From an uncultured Bacilli bacterium (lineage in GTDB: Bacteria > Bacillota_I > Bacilli_A > RFN20 > CAG-288): 7,902 nt of DNA. This document shows, in pieces, positions 1 through 5,959 of the stretch (positions are counted from its first letter, which is position 1; every line of letters begins with the position of its first letter). The DNA lies in assembly GCA_934700375.1 (NCBI GenBank), contig CAKUXT010000090.1, positions 1 through 7,902 on the forward strand, in the 5' to 3' direction. The notes beneath the pieces were generated by a model. That model ran no database searches, was not told the DNA's origin, and saw only the letters and a list, made by a program, of their open reading frames with translations. The position numbers and the translations under genes were made by a program.

Positions 1-1
1 C

Positions 2-55
2 TCTCTTATAGAGCAATTTCAGATTCATCATCTATCATCAGCGTATAATAAATGA
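2..55 (+). CDS. Possible 3' end of an upstream gene (partial, uncertain)
   Basis: The frame starting at base 2 is open from the window edge and ends at TGA 53-55, encoding 17 residues that finish ...HHLSSAYNK. The gap to feoA would be 22 bp, a typical operon spacing, so this could be the tail of a gene co-transcribed with feo. Another frame is also open, from base 1 to TAA 46-48, so 55 bases cannot settle the matter. No family can be recognised, and the stretch may simply be intergenic. Confidence 0.22.
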   Translation, partial: SLIEQFQIHHLSSAYNK

Positions 56-69
56 ACAGATTCTGGAGG
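25..69 (+). promoter_or_regulatory. Candidate feoA promoter and ribosome binding site
   Basis: A perfect TATAAT is present at 44-49, which would put transcription start near 56 and give a leader of about 20 bases. The region where a -35 box should lie (about 21-26, AGATTC) matches the consensus poorly, so this promoter would be weak or activator-dependent. TCATCA occurs twice, at 25-30 and 35-40, exactly ten bases apart on the same helix face. A GGAGG Shine-Dalgarno site at 65-69 sits eight bases before the feoA ATG and fixes that start. No convincing Fur or DtxR box is visible. Alternatively feoA is read from an upstream gene whose last codons would occupy 2-55. Confidence 0.45.
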
Positions 70-77
70 CAACTTTT

Positions 78-371
78 ATGAGTGTCAATGATTCTACTAA
101 ACATCGTCAGAACCTGAAGGTCGGTGACTATGGTCATCTCTCTGATTTAAAGAGAGGACAGGTCGCCAAAGTTTTGGATTTCCATAATGATAATGCAGCT
201 TTAAAAAGACATCTGCTTGATATGGGCATCACAAGAGGCGTCATCGTCAAAGTGAAGAAGATCGCCCCTTTTGGAAACCCTGTCGATATACAGCTTAGAG
301 GCTATGAATTGGCCATGCGATTAGAAGACTTGAAAAATATAGATATTGTCGTCATAGGTGAAGAAAAATGA
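78..371 (+). CDS. feoA: Ferrous iron transport protein A (FeoA)
   Basis: FeoA is a small cytosolic SH3-like beta-barrel protein that works with the FeoB permease in Fe(II) uptake; it is thought to bind or modulate the FeoB cytosolic region. This 97-residue protein shows the family pattern: an N-terminal L-x-x-L-x-x-G-type segment (SDLKRGQVAKV, about 22-32), the central R/K-x-x-L-x-x-M-G-I-x-x-G turn (about 44-54), then the hallmark A-P-F-G-N-P (about 63-68) and a closing L-A-M-R-L segment near 78-82. Most FeoA proteins are about 75-85 residues, so there are some 15-20 extra polar N-terminal residues. The start is supported by GGAGG eight bases upstream. The stop overlaps the feoB start (ATGA), implying translational coupling. 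The usual APFGDP reads APFGNP here, a mild deviation. Confidence 0.95.
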   Translation: MSVNDSTKHRQNLKVGDYGHLSDLKRGQVAKVLDFHNDNAALKRHLLDMGITRGVIVKVKKIAPFGNPVDIQLRGYELAMRLEDLKNIDIVVIGEEK

Positions 372-2485
372 GTAAAAACATGATTATCGGTCTTGTCGGC
401 AATCAAAATGCGGGCAAGACAACTTTATTCAACGCATTGACCGGTCAGAATGCAACAATCGGAAACTGGCCCGGTGTCACAATCGAAAGAAAGGAAGGAT
501 ACATCAAAGGGTGCAAAGACCTGTTATTGGTCGACACTCCTGGTGTCTATTCTCTTTCTCCATACACGAGCGAAGAGAAGGTGACACGTTCTTTCTGTCT
601 TGATTCTGCTCCGAACCTCATCATCAACATCGTCGATGCCACGGCAATGGAACGCTCTCTTTATCTCACGACGCAGTTGATGGAACTGGACTGTGATGTC
701 ATTGTCGCCATGAACATGGCTGATATCTTAGAAAAGAAAGGCATCACCATCGACTTTAAAAAGCTGGAAGAAGAATTAGGTGTCTCTGTTGTCAGAATCT
801 CTGCAAAGACAGGAGAGGGCATCGATAACCTGATCTCTCTTATCAAAGACAGAAAATACAAGAAGAATCCAAAGAAGCTGATCTTCGCACCTGATGTCGA
901 AAAAGAGCTTCTTCACTTACAGAACGATCTCTACAATGAGCTCGAAGACAAGAAGGAACTTCGTTTCTCCGCCGTCAAGCTCTTTGAAAACGATCCCTAT
1001 TATCAGGCTCTCAGCAATGAGTCGACAAGAAAAGAGGTCTCCGAACTGGAAAAGACCTATGATATGGATAGAGAGCAGATCATCGCCGATCAGCGATATC
1101 AATATGTCACAAAACTCAAGCAGAACTGCTGTATCGAGAAGCAGATGCCTGAATCGATAACAGACAAGCTGGATAAAATCGTACTGAACAAATATCTTGC
1201 GCTTCCGATCTTTCTCCTTGTCATCGGTCTGATGTATTTCCTCTCAGTCGGTGTTGTCGGAAGCATCACAAGCGACTTCATCGATGCGCTGTTCAACGGC
1301 TCAACGACAATCGATATCTTCTTCCATGAAGTACCGTTTGAAATAGAAGGTCTTGGCCCTCTGCTTGGAAACGCGATTGAAAACGCAGGAGGCACTGTGT
1401 GGGCAAGCGACCTATTAGCTAACGGCATCATCGGCGGTATCTCAACAGTTCTCTCCTTCATACCGCAGCTGATCACACTCTTTGTCTGTCTCTCCGTCTT
1501 AGAGGCGACTGGATACATGTCAAGAATCGCATTCTTCCTGGATGCCCTGTTCAAGAAATTCGGTCTTTCCGGAAAGTCGATCATCCCCTTCATTGTCGGA
1601 ACAGGATGTTCTGTCCCTGGCATCATGACAGCAAGAACTGTCGAAAACCAGAAGGAAAAAGAGATGACAGCGATGCTTGTTCCCTTTATTCCTTGCAATG
1701 CAAAACTTCCGATCATGTCGCTTCTTGCCGGTGTTATCTTCCCTAAAGCCGCATGGCTTGTAACCTTCTTCTGCTATCTCTTCTCTCTTTTCATCATTCT
1801 ACTGGCAAGCATTGTCTTAAAGAAGTTCTTTTTCAAAAAAGGAAGTGATTCCTTCATTTCCGAACTTCCTGAATACAAGCTTCCTAACGCCTATTATGTC
1901 TATCGTGACGCAAGAGACAAAACGCTTGATTTCTTGGAAAGAGCAGGTACTACCATCTTCTTATGTACATTCTTAGTTTGGTTCTTTACAAGATTCACAT
2001 GGGCCTTTGAATATGTCGGCCCGAAAGACAGCTTTGCAAACATCGATTCCATGAATATCTCCGCTTCGATCCTCGCTTCTATCGGCAAAGGATTAGCCTA
2101 TATTTTCATCCCTGCATTCGGGGGTCATTATTCCTGGGGACTTACAGTCTCTGCCTTGCAGGGATTGATTGCAAAGGAGCAGGTTGTCTCCTCCCTCTCT
2201 GTCATCGCAGGAGGCGGAAACAATATCCTCGCCTCTTCTTCTCCGTTCGCTTTCCTTAGCACCATGGATGCCAATGGTATATTGACTTCTCTTTCCTTCC
2301 TCTGTTTCAACTTATTCTCTATTCCTTGCATCTCTGCTGTCAGCACGTTAAGAAGAGAATTAGGCTCTATGAAGAAACTGGTATTCACCATGTCGATGGA
2401 ACTCCTGATCGCCTATGTCATCTCTACTATCATCGGTACGATTGCATGGGCATGCAACGGATTTGCGGGGGTCAGCGGATTATGA
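368..2485 (+). CDS. feoB: Ferrous iron transporter FeoB, G-protein-coupled permease
   Basis: FeoB is the inner-membrane Fe(II) permease with an N-terminal GTPase. In this 705-residue protein the G1 loop GNQNAGKT is at 11-18, the G2 threonine at 38 (in GNWPGVT), G3 DTPG at 56-59, G4 NMAD at 116-119 and G5 SAK at 145-147. A charged helical region (about 165-270) resembles the guanine-dissociation-inhibitor domain. From about 275 to the end follow repeated hydrophobic spans carrying both gate motifs: GTGCSVPG at 411-418 with PFIPCNAKLP at 439-448 (Cys443), and the second gate around FSIPCISAVSTLRRE, with Cys654. Length is normal for Firmicute FeoB (E. coli FeoB is longer, about 773). The start codon overlaps the feoA stop and has AGGTGA at 356-361 six bases upstream. 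The G1 loop reads GNQNAGKTT where GNPNSGKTT is commoner. All GTPase and gate motifs are intact, so it should be functional. Confidence 0.97.
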   Translation: MSKNMIIGLVGNQNAGKTTLFNALTGQNATIGNWPGVTIERKEGYIKGCKDLLLVDTPGVYSLSPYTSEEKVTRSFCLDSAPNLIINIVDATAMERSLYLTTQLMELDCDVIVAMNMADILEKKGITIDFKKLEEELGVSVVRISAKTGEGIDNLISLIKDRKYKKNPKKLIFAPDVEKELLHLQNDLYNELEDKKELRFSAVKLFENDPYYQALSNESTRKEVSELEKTYDMDREQIIADQRYQYVTKLKQNCCIEKQMPESITDKLDKIVLNKYLALPIFLLVIGLMYFLSVGVVGSITSDFIDALFNGSTTIDIFFHEVPFEIEGLGPLLGNAIENAGGTVWASDLLANGIIGGISTVLSFIPQLITLFVCLSVLEATGYMSRIAFFLDALFKKFGLSGKSIIPFIVGTGCSVPGIMTARTVENQKEKEMTAMLVPFIPCNAKLPIMSLLAGVIFPKAAWLVTFFCYLFSLFIILLASIVLKKFFFKKGSDSFISELPEYKLPNAYYVYRDARDKTLDFLERAGTTIFLCTFLVWFFTRFTWAFEYVGPKDSFANIDSMNISASILASIGKGLAYIFIPAFGGHYSWGLTVSALQGLIAKEQVVSSLSVIAGGGNNILASSSPFAFLSTMDANGILTSLSFLCFNLFSIPCISAVSTLRRELGSMKKLVFTMSMELLIAYVISTIIGTIAWACNGFAGVSGL

Positions 2486-2676
2486 ACTGGATTGATTTTA
2501 TTGTTTCGTTCTTTGTCGCTTTAGCTCTCTTAGCCGTTCTTTTCTATAAGCTTTATCCTATTATCTTCAAAAAGAAGCATCGTTCCAGAAAATCAAGAGA
2601 GATGATTCGATTCTACAAAAAAGCAAAGAAAAAAGAGCTGAAGAAAAAACAAGAAGAAGAAAAAGAAGGAAAATAA
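2482..2676 (+). CDS. Small Lys-rich single-span membrane protein of the feo operon
   Basis: This 64-residue protein starts at an ATG that overlaps the feoB stop (ATGA at 2482-2485), the same coupling seen between feoA and feoB. It begins MNWIDFIVSF, continues as one hydrophobic segment to about residue 29, and ends in a very basic, Lys/Glu-rich tail (about 30-64) likely to form a charged helix. By the positive-inside rule the tail should be cytosolic. A GGGGG stretch at 2467-2471 is the only Shine-Dalgarno-like element, ten bases upstream. Many Firmicutes place a short FeoB-associated Cys-rich membrane protein here, with a similar N-terminal anchor; this protein contains no cysteine at all. 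I infer a FeoB accessory role from position and topology only. A longer in-frame start at 2326 would lie wholly inside feoB and is unlikely. Confidence 0.8.
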   Translation: MNWIDFIVSFFVALALLAVLFYKLYPIIFKKKHRSRKSREMIRFYKKAKKKELKKKQEEEKEGK

Positions 2677-2690
2677 TTCTAAGTGAAAGA

Positions 2691-2720
2691 GGAGATGGCT
2701 AGTTAGCCATCTCCCTTTTT
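2691..2720 (+). terminator. Rho-independent terminator of the feo operon, possibly bidirectional
   Basis: An 11-bp perfect stem (GGAGATGGCTA at 2691-2701 with TAGCCATCTCC at 2704-2714) closes a two-base loop and is followed by C and five T at 2716-2720. It sits 14 bases after the last feo gene stop. On the opposite strand the same hairpin contains the stop codon of the LRR lipoprotein gene (CTA at 2699-2701) and is followed by a weaker TCTTTC tail, so it could serve both convergent units. Confidence 0.9.
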
Positions 2721-3781
2721 GAATCAAAGACCGTCTTAAACTGCTCTGTCGCTGAGATATAGTTCCATTCATCATTCCAGTTTTCTGGTTTGGTTTTTGC
2801 TTCGCAGTAGATCACAAGATCCTTCGGGCACCCTTCAAAGACACGGCTTCCTGGGAATATCACGGAAGCAGGAATGAATATCTTCCTTATCGCGCATCCT
2901 TTGAATGCATTGTTTGCAATATACTCTACTCCATCATCAATTGTGACATTTGTAAGATTGTCACAACCGTAGAAAGCGGCAGCGACAAGTCTGACATTTT
3001 TCGGAATGCGAATAGAAGTCAAAGCTTTGCAAGAAGAGAACGAATATGCAAAAAGATTCTCTATCATTTCAGGAAGCTGAACATTATTCAGTTTTGTACA
3101 ACCTTGAAACGCGTTGTTTTCAATCGACTTCAGTTTGCTGGGGAAAGTGACTTCAGTCAAAGATGAACAACCATTGAAGGCATATTCACCGATTGTTTCA
3201 ACACCATCCGGAATCTGTATTGAAGTCAATGAAGTACAGCCCTCAAACGCATAAGGGTCAAGAATAGAGAGTGCTTTAGGCAACATAATATCTCTTAGAC
3301 TTGTACAACCCTTAAACGTATAAAAGTCAAGTCCTGTCAAATCTTTAGGCAAGGTAATCTCTTTTAGATTTGTACAGTCTTTAAAGGCCTGACTATCGAT
3401 TGTCTTGATGCTATCAGGCAGATTGATATCCTCTAACGAAATCCATCCAGAAAAACAGGAATAACCAACACTGGTGAGAGTAGATGGCAAGGTTATCTTT
3501 TTGACTTTATCATTGCTTCTTCTGAATTTGACAGAAGTCACCATGTTTCCTTTTGGAGAATATTCAGGGACTGAAATCTCTTCAACATTCCTGCAATCTG
3601 TTACAGTACATGTTCCATCTCCATTCAGTTCAAAATCAAAATATTCCTGCTTGTTTTCAGTGTTCACTGTTGTCGATTCATTAGTTGCAGTATTGTTTTC
3701 AGTCGGTTTCTGCTGATTGCAGCCAACCGCAAGAGAAGATAAGGCAACGAATAACATCCAAATATTATTTCTTCTTTTCAT
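2699..3781 (-). CDS. BspA-like leucine-rich-repeat lipoprotein (distal paralogue, 10 repeats)
   Basis: This is a 360-residue predicted surface lipoprotein. A basic N-terminus and hydrophobic stretch end in LAVGC, with Cys21 as the likely lipidation site. A Thr/Asn/Glu-rich linker (about 22-45) follows, then a small domain containing NGDGTCTVTDC (about 53-63), which has two cysteines. From about 93 to 321 there are ten tandem repeats of about 23 residues with the pattern L-x-x-I-x-L-P-x-x-L-x-x-I-x-x-x-A-F-x-G-C, the BspA/TpLRR (LRR_5) type. The cap holds IYCEAKTKPENW, common at the end of such proteins. This repeat class forms curved adhesive or binding solenoids, and BspA itself is an adhesin, but the ligand here is unknown. 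AAAAGGAGT at 3791-3799 (antisense) lies nine bases before the ATG. The gene is 19 bp downstream of its paralogue, so they are probably one transcript. The hydrophobic core pattern is intact in all repeats. Confidence 0.9.
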   Translation of the reverse strand: MKRRNNIWMLFVALSSLAVGCNQQKPTENNTATNESTTVNTENKQEYFDFELNGDGTCTVTDCRNVEEISVPEYSPKGNMVTSVKFRRSNDKVKKITLPSTLTSVGYSCFSGWISLEDINLPDSIKTIDSQAFKDCTNLKEITLPKDLTGLDFYTFKGCTSLRDIMLPKALSILDPYAFEGCTSLTSIQIPDGVETIGEYAFNGCSSLTEVTFPSKLKSIENNAFQGCTKLNNVQLPEMIENLFAYSFSSCKALTSIRIPKNVRLVAAAFYGCDNLTNVTIDDGVEYIANNAFKGCAIRKIFIPASVIFPGSRVFEGCPKDLVIYCEAKTKPENWNDEWNYISATEQFKTVFDSKREMAN

Positions 3782-3800
3782 AATTCATTCACTCCTTTTA

Positions 3801-4775
3801 TCATTCAATAGAAGCTCTTGTTGCTTTCCATACTGTCTTAAAGGCTCCATCATTACCTTTATGATTCCAGGAATCATCCCAGTTTTCAGGCTTGGACTCC
3901 GCCTCACAGTAAATGGTAAGATCATCAAAACAGCCCATGAATGCAAATCGATTGATTCGAGCAACAGATTTCGGAATGAAGATCTTTCTGATACCTGTTT
4001 CCTCAAATACGCCTCCGCTGATCTCTTTTACGCCATCATCAAGGATCACTTCTGTCAAACTGGTACAGCGAGAAAACGCGCCATTGCCGATTGAAAGATT
4101 CGCTTTCAGTTCAATCGTGGTCAAGGAAACACAGCCTGAAAAAACATAGTAATGAAGATTTTTCAAAGACTGTGGCAAGTCTACTACCTTCAAAGCCGTA
4201 CATTTGCTGAAGGCATTGCTATAAATGTTCTCACAGCCTTCAGGAATATGAATCTCAGTCAATGCCGTACAACCTTCAAAAGCTTCCTCATTGATTGATT
4301 TGAGTCCATTAGAGAATGTGACTTCTTTCAGCTTAGGACAGTGATAGAACGCTCTCTTTTCAATTTCTTCAATCGAATCAGGCAGTTCTATCTTTTCCAA
4401 TGCTGTCCAATACGAGAAACAGAATTCTCCTATTTTCGTAACTATCTTAGGGATAATGACTGTTTTTACTTTGTCTTTTCTTTCAGCAAAATCCAAAGAA
4501 ACAACTTTGTCTCCATCCGGTGAATATTCAGAAACAGTCACCTCTTCCTCGTCGACACAGTCGAGGATCGAACAGGTTCCATCCCCATTGGATTCATAGT
4601 AAAAAACACCATTTGCTTTATTATCTGTCTTAGGTACTATATCAATAGGATGATAAACATCTTCGCTCTCTTCTGTTTTCAAGTCAGTATTCTCGCTTTG
4701 CTTTACATCAGAGCAACCGACATTCATCAATCCTATCATTGCTATTAAAGCTAACATGCATTTCTTATATTTCAT
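3801..4775 (-). CDS. BspA-like leucine-rich-repeat lipoprotein (proximal paralogue, 8 repeats)
   Basis: This 324-residue protein has the same architecture as its downstream neighbour. A signal peptide ends in MNVGC (Cys21); asparagine at the -3 position departs from the standard lipobox, so lipidation is likely but not certain. An acidic linker (about 22-52) leads to the conserved NGDGTCSILDC domain (about 63-73), then eight repeats of 22-23 residues (about 103-285) of the LRR_5/BspA class, ending in the cap IYCEAESKPENW and a WN-containing tail. It shares long near-identical stretches with the neighbour, such as IRKIFIP, IYCEA and SKPENW/TKPENW, and a similar translation start region (AATGAATTATGAAA in both), indicating tandem duplication. 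It is the promoter-proximal gene of the pair, with AAAGGGG at 4784-4790 (antisense) about eight bases before the ATG. Function is inferred as surface binding; no catalytic motif is visible. Confidence 0.88.
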   Translation of the reverse strand: MKYKKCMLALIAMIGLMNVGCSDVKQSENTDLKTEESEDVYHPIDIVPKTDNKANGVFYYESNGDGTCSILDCVDEEEVTVSEYSPDGDKVVSLDFAERKDKVKTVIIPKIVTKIGEFCFSYWTALEKIELPDSIEEIEKRAFYHCPKLKEVTFSNGLKSINEEAFEGCTALTEIHIPEGCENIYSNAFSKCTALKVVDLPQSLKNLHYYVFSGCVSLTTIELKANLSIGNGAFSRCTSLTEVILDDGVKEISGGVFEETGIRKIFIPKSVARINRFAFMGCFDDLTIYCEAESKPENWDDSWNHKGNDGAFKTVWKATRASIE

Positions 4776-4842
4776 AATTCATTCCCCTTTCTAAAAGTTT
4801 CCTTAAAACTGAAAGTAAGTTCATCGCTGCTTTTCAGTCAAC

Positions 4843-4872
4843 ATTATAGAAATAGGAAAAATCATTTCATAA
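4843..4872 (-). promoter_or_regulatory. Candidate promoter of the LRR lipoprotein pair
   Basis: On the - strand a perfect TATAAT (antisense of 4843-4848) is preceded, after 18 bases, by TTATGA (antisense of 4867-4872), a weak -35 box. Transcription would start near 4836, leaving a leader of about 60 bases before the ATG at 4775. An inverted repeat, ACTGAAA at 4808-4814 with TTTCAGT at 4832-4838, covers the predicted start of the transcript and could be an operator or a leader hairpin. Confidence 0.45.
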
Positions 4873-5171
4873 TTTCAAAACATTGAAATCAGTTTAAAAT
4901 CAAAGATTTTCAGTTGAATCATTAGCTATTGTCTTTCCTTTATCGCACTGATTATTTCACTCTTTTTGTTTGTCATTTTGTTTCTTCTGTCATCAAAATC
5001 CCGTTTTATTAGACAAATGATATATCGACTTTTGTTCATTTCAAGAAAATCATCTTTCGGGTTAGATAAGAAAAGATCAACAAGAAGAAGAAATAAAGCG
5101 GTTACAATTGATTATAATCAGATAAGAAGACTTAAAGCTCATCCAACCCATCATAATTCAATGCTTTCTCT

Positions 5172-5199
5172 TTGTATTTCATTCAAAACAAGGTACAAT
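5172..5199 (+). promoter_or_regulatory. Candidate tcdA promoter for a leaderless or near-leaderless mRNA
   Basis: TACAAT at 5194-5199 is a good -10 box. TTGTAT at 5172-5177 is a poor -35 box with a 16-base spacer. The tcdA ATG begins only nine bases after the -10 box, so transcription would start at or within about three bases of the start codon. The only Shine-Dalgarno-like bases (AAGG at 5190-5193) lie 15 bases before the ATG, too far for normal use. Confidence 0.45.
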
Positions 5200-5208
5200 T
5201 TTATCGTT

Positions 5209-5925
5209 ATGGACAATCAATACACAAGAACAGCCTTACTCATCGGAGAAGATAAACTCAATAAACTATGGAACAAAAAAGTCCTAGTTTTCGGTTTAGG
5301 AGGAGTAGGAGGAAGCGTAGTCGAATCCTTAGCAAGATTCGGTATCGGTTCTTTTGATTTAGTCGATAATGATACCTTCTCTATAACAAACATCAATAGA
5401 CAGCTCTTAGCAACAAGAAAGACATGTGGCAAAGATAAAGTCGATGTTGCAGAAGAGAGGATTCATGATATCAATCCTGATATCATCGTCAACAAACATA
5501 AGACCTTCTATCTTCCTGACAAGAAAGAAGAATTTGATTTCACAGAATTCGATTACATCATCGATGCTATCGATACCATCACTGCCAAACTGGATATCAT
5601 CGAAAGTGCTCTGAAAGCAAATGTTCCGATCATTTCCGCAATGGGTTGCGGAAATAGACTGGATCCTACAAAACTCGTATTATGCGATCTATTTGAAACC
5701 AAAGGTGATCCGCTTAGTAAGGTCATGAGACGTGAACTGAAAAAAAGAGGAATCACCTCTTTGAAAGTCGTCTATTCGACAGAAGCACCTACTAAACCGA
5801 TCAGAGAAATAAAAGGAGATGATCCGACCAGGAGAAAAGATATTCCAGGTTCTACAAGCTTTGTACCGCCTGTTGCTGGTACACTGATCGGATATCAGGT
5901 AGCCAAAGATTTACTGAACAGCTGA
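5209..5925 (+). CDS. tcdA: tRNA threonylcarbamoyladenosine dehydratase (TcdA/YgdL/YrvM family)
   Basis: TcdA is an E1-like (ThiF/MoeB superfamily) enzyme that uses ATP to dehydrate t6A37 of ANN-decoding tRNAs to cyclic ct6A, in the cytosol. The 238-residue product shows the Rossmann loop GLGGVGG at 29-35, LVDND with Asp53 and Asp55, the TNINRQ motif at 60-65 (Arg64 being the usual ATP-contacting arginine), Lys77, DAIDT at 119-123, ISAMGCGNR-x-DP at 142-153 with Cys147, and the C-terminal SFVPPVAG segment typical of the YgdL/YrvM group. Length fits the B. subtilis YrvM type. I chose ATG 5209 because MDNQYTRTALLIG aligns with the family's usual N-terminus; an open extension back to TTG 4966 would add 81 basic, unrelated residues. 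ThiF and MoeB are less likely, given the C-terminal motifs. A terminator starts at the stop codon. Confidence 0.9.
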   Translation: MDNQYTRTALLIGEDKLNKLWNKKVLVFGLGGVGGSVVESLARFGIGSFDLVDNDTFSITNINRQLLATRKTCGKDKVDVAEERIHDINPDIIVNKHKTFYLPDKKEEFDFTEFDYIIDAIDTITAKLDIIESALKANVPIISAMGCGNRLDPTKLVLCDLFETKGDPLSKVMRRELKKRGITSLKVVYSTEAPTKPIREIKGDDPTRRKDIPGSTSFVPPVAGTLIGYQVAKDLLNS

Positions 5926-5959
5926 AATCCAAGCCTTCAAAAAAGAGGCTTGGATTTTT
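5925..5959 (+). terminator. Terminator between convergent tcdA and SDR gene
   Basis: A 12-bp stem (AAATCCAAGCCT at 5925-5936 with AGGCTTGGATTT at 5946-5957) closes a loop of nine bases and runs into five T at 5955-5959. It begins at the last base of the tcdA stop codon and ends one base before the antisense stop of the SDR gene. The - strand copy ends in only three T, so it should work best for tcdA but may stop both. Confidence 0.9.

Larger units (their letters stand above)
4776..5208. other. 433-bp AT-rich intergenic region between divergent genes
   Basis: No convincing gene lies here. Visible elements are the lipoprotein promoter at 4843-4872, TTTTCAGT copies at 4831-4838 and 4907-4914, the near-repeat TCAGTTTAA/TCAGTTGAA at 4889-4897 and 4910-4918, a small hairpin AAAATC-AAA-GATTTT at 4896-4910, and a perfect 12-bp palindrome TGATTATAATCA at 5109-5120. 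The tcdA frame stays open upstream to about 4966, but that extension lacks a ribosome binding site and does not match the family N-terminus. A 37-codon antisense frame at 4926-5039 also lacks one. Confidence 0.6.

Noticed and set aside
1..77. Fur or DtxR box upstream of feoA
   Set aside because: Only a short TCATCA direct repeat is present; no palindrome resembling either consensus can be read in the available 77 bases.
1099..1716. 205-codon open frame on the - strand inside feoB
   Set aside because: It lies wholly antisense to intact, motif-rich feoB sequence, has no domain pattern, and is explained by the codon composition of the real gene.
2326..2481. Longer start for the small feo protein
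   Set aside because: The extra residues would be read out of frame within the conserved FeoB C-terminus; the ATGA overlap at 2482 is the natural start.
3717..4149. + strand open frames across the lipoprotein pair
   Set aside because: They are antisense to repeat-coding DNA and lack ribosome binding sites; the - strand proteins have signal peptides and complete repeats.
4926..5039. 37-residue - strand open frame starting MNKSRYIIC
   Set aside because: There is no ribosome binding site, the + strand is also open, and no recognisable family is seen. It could be a gene remnant, but the sequence does not support calling it.
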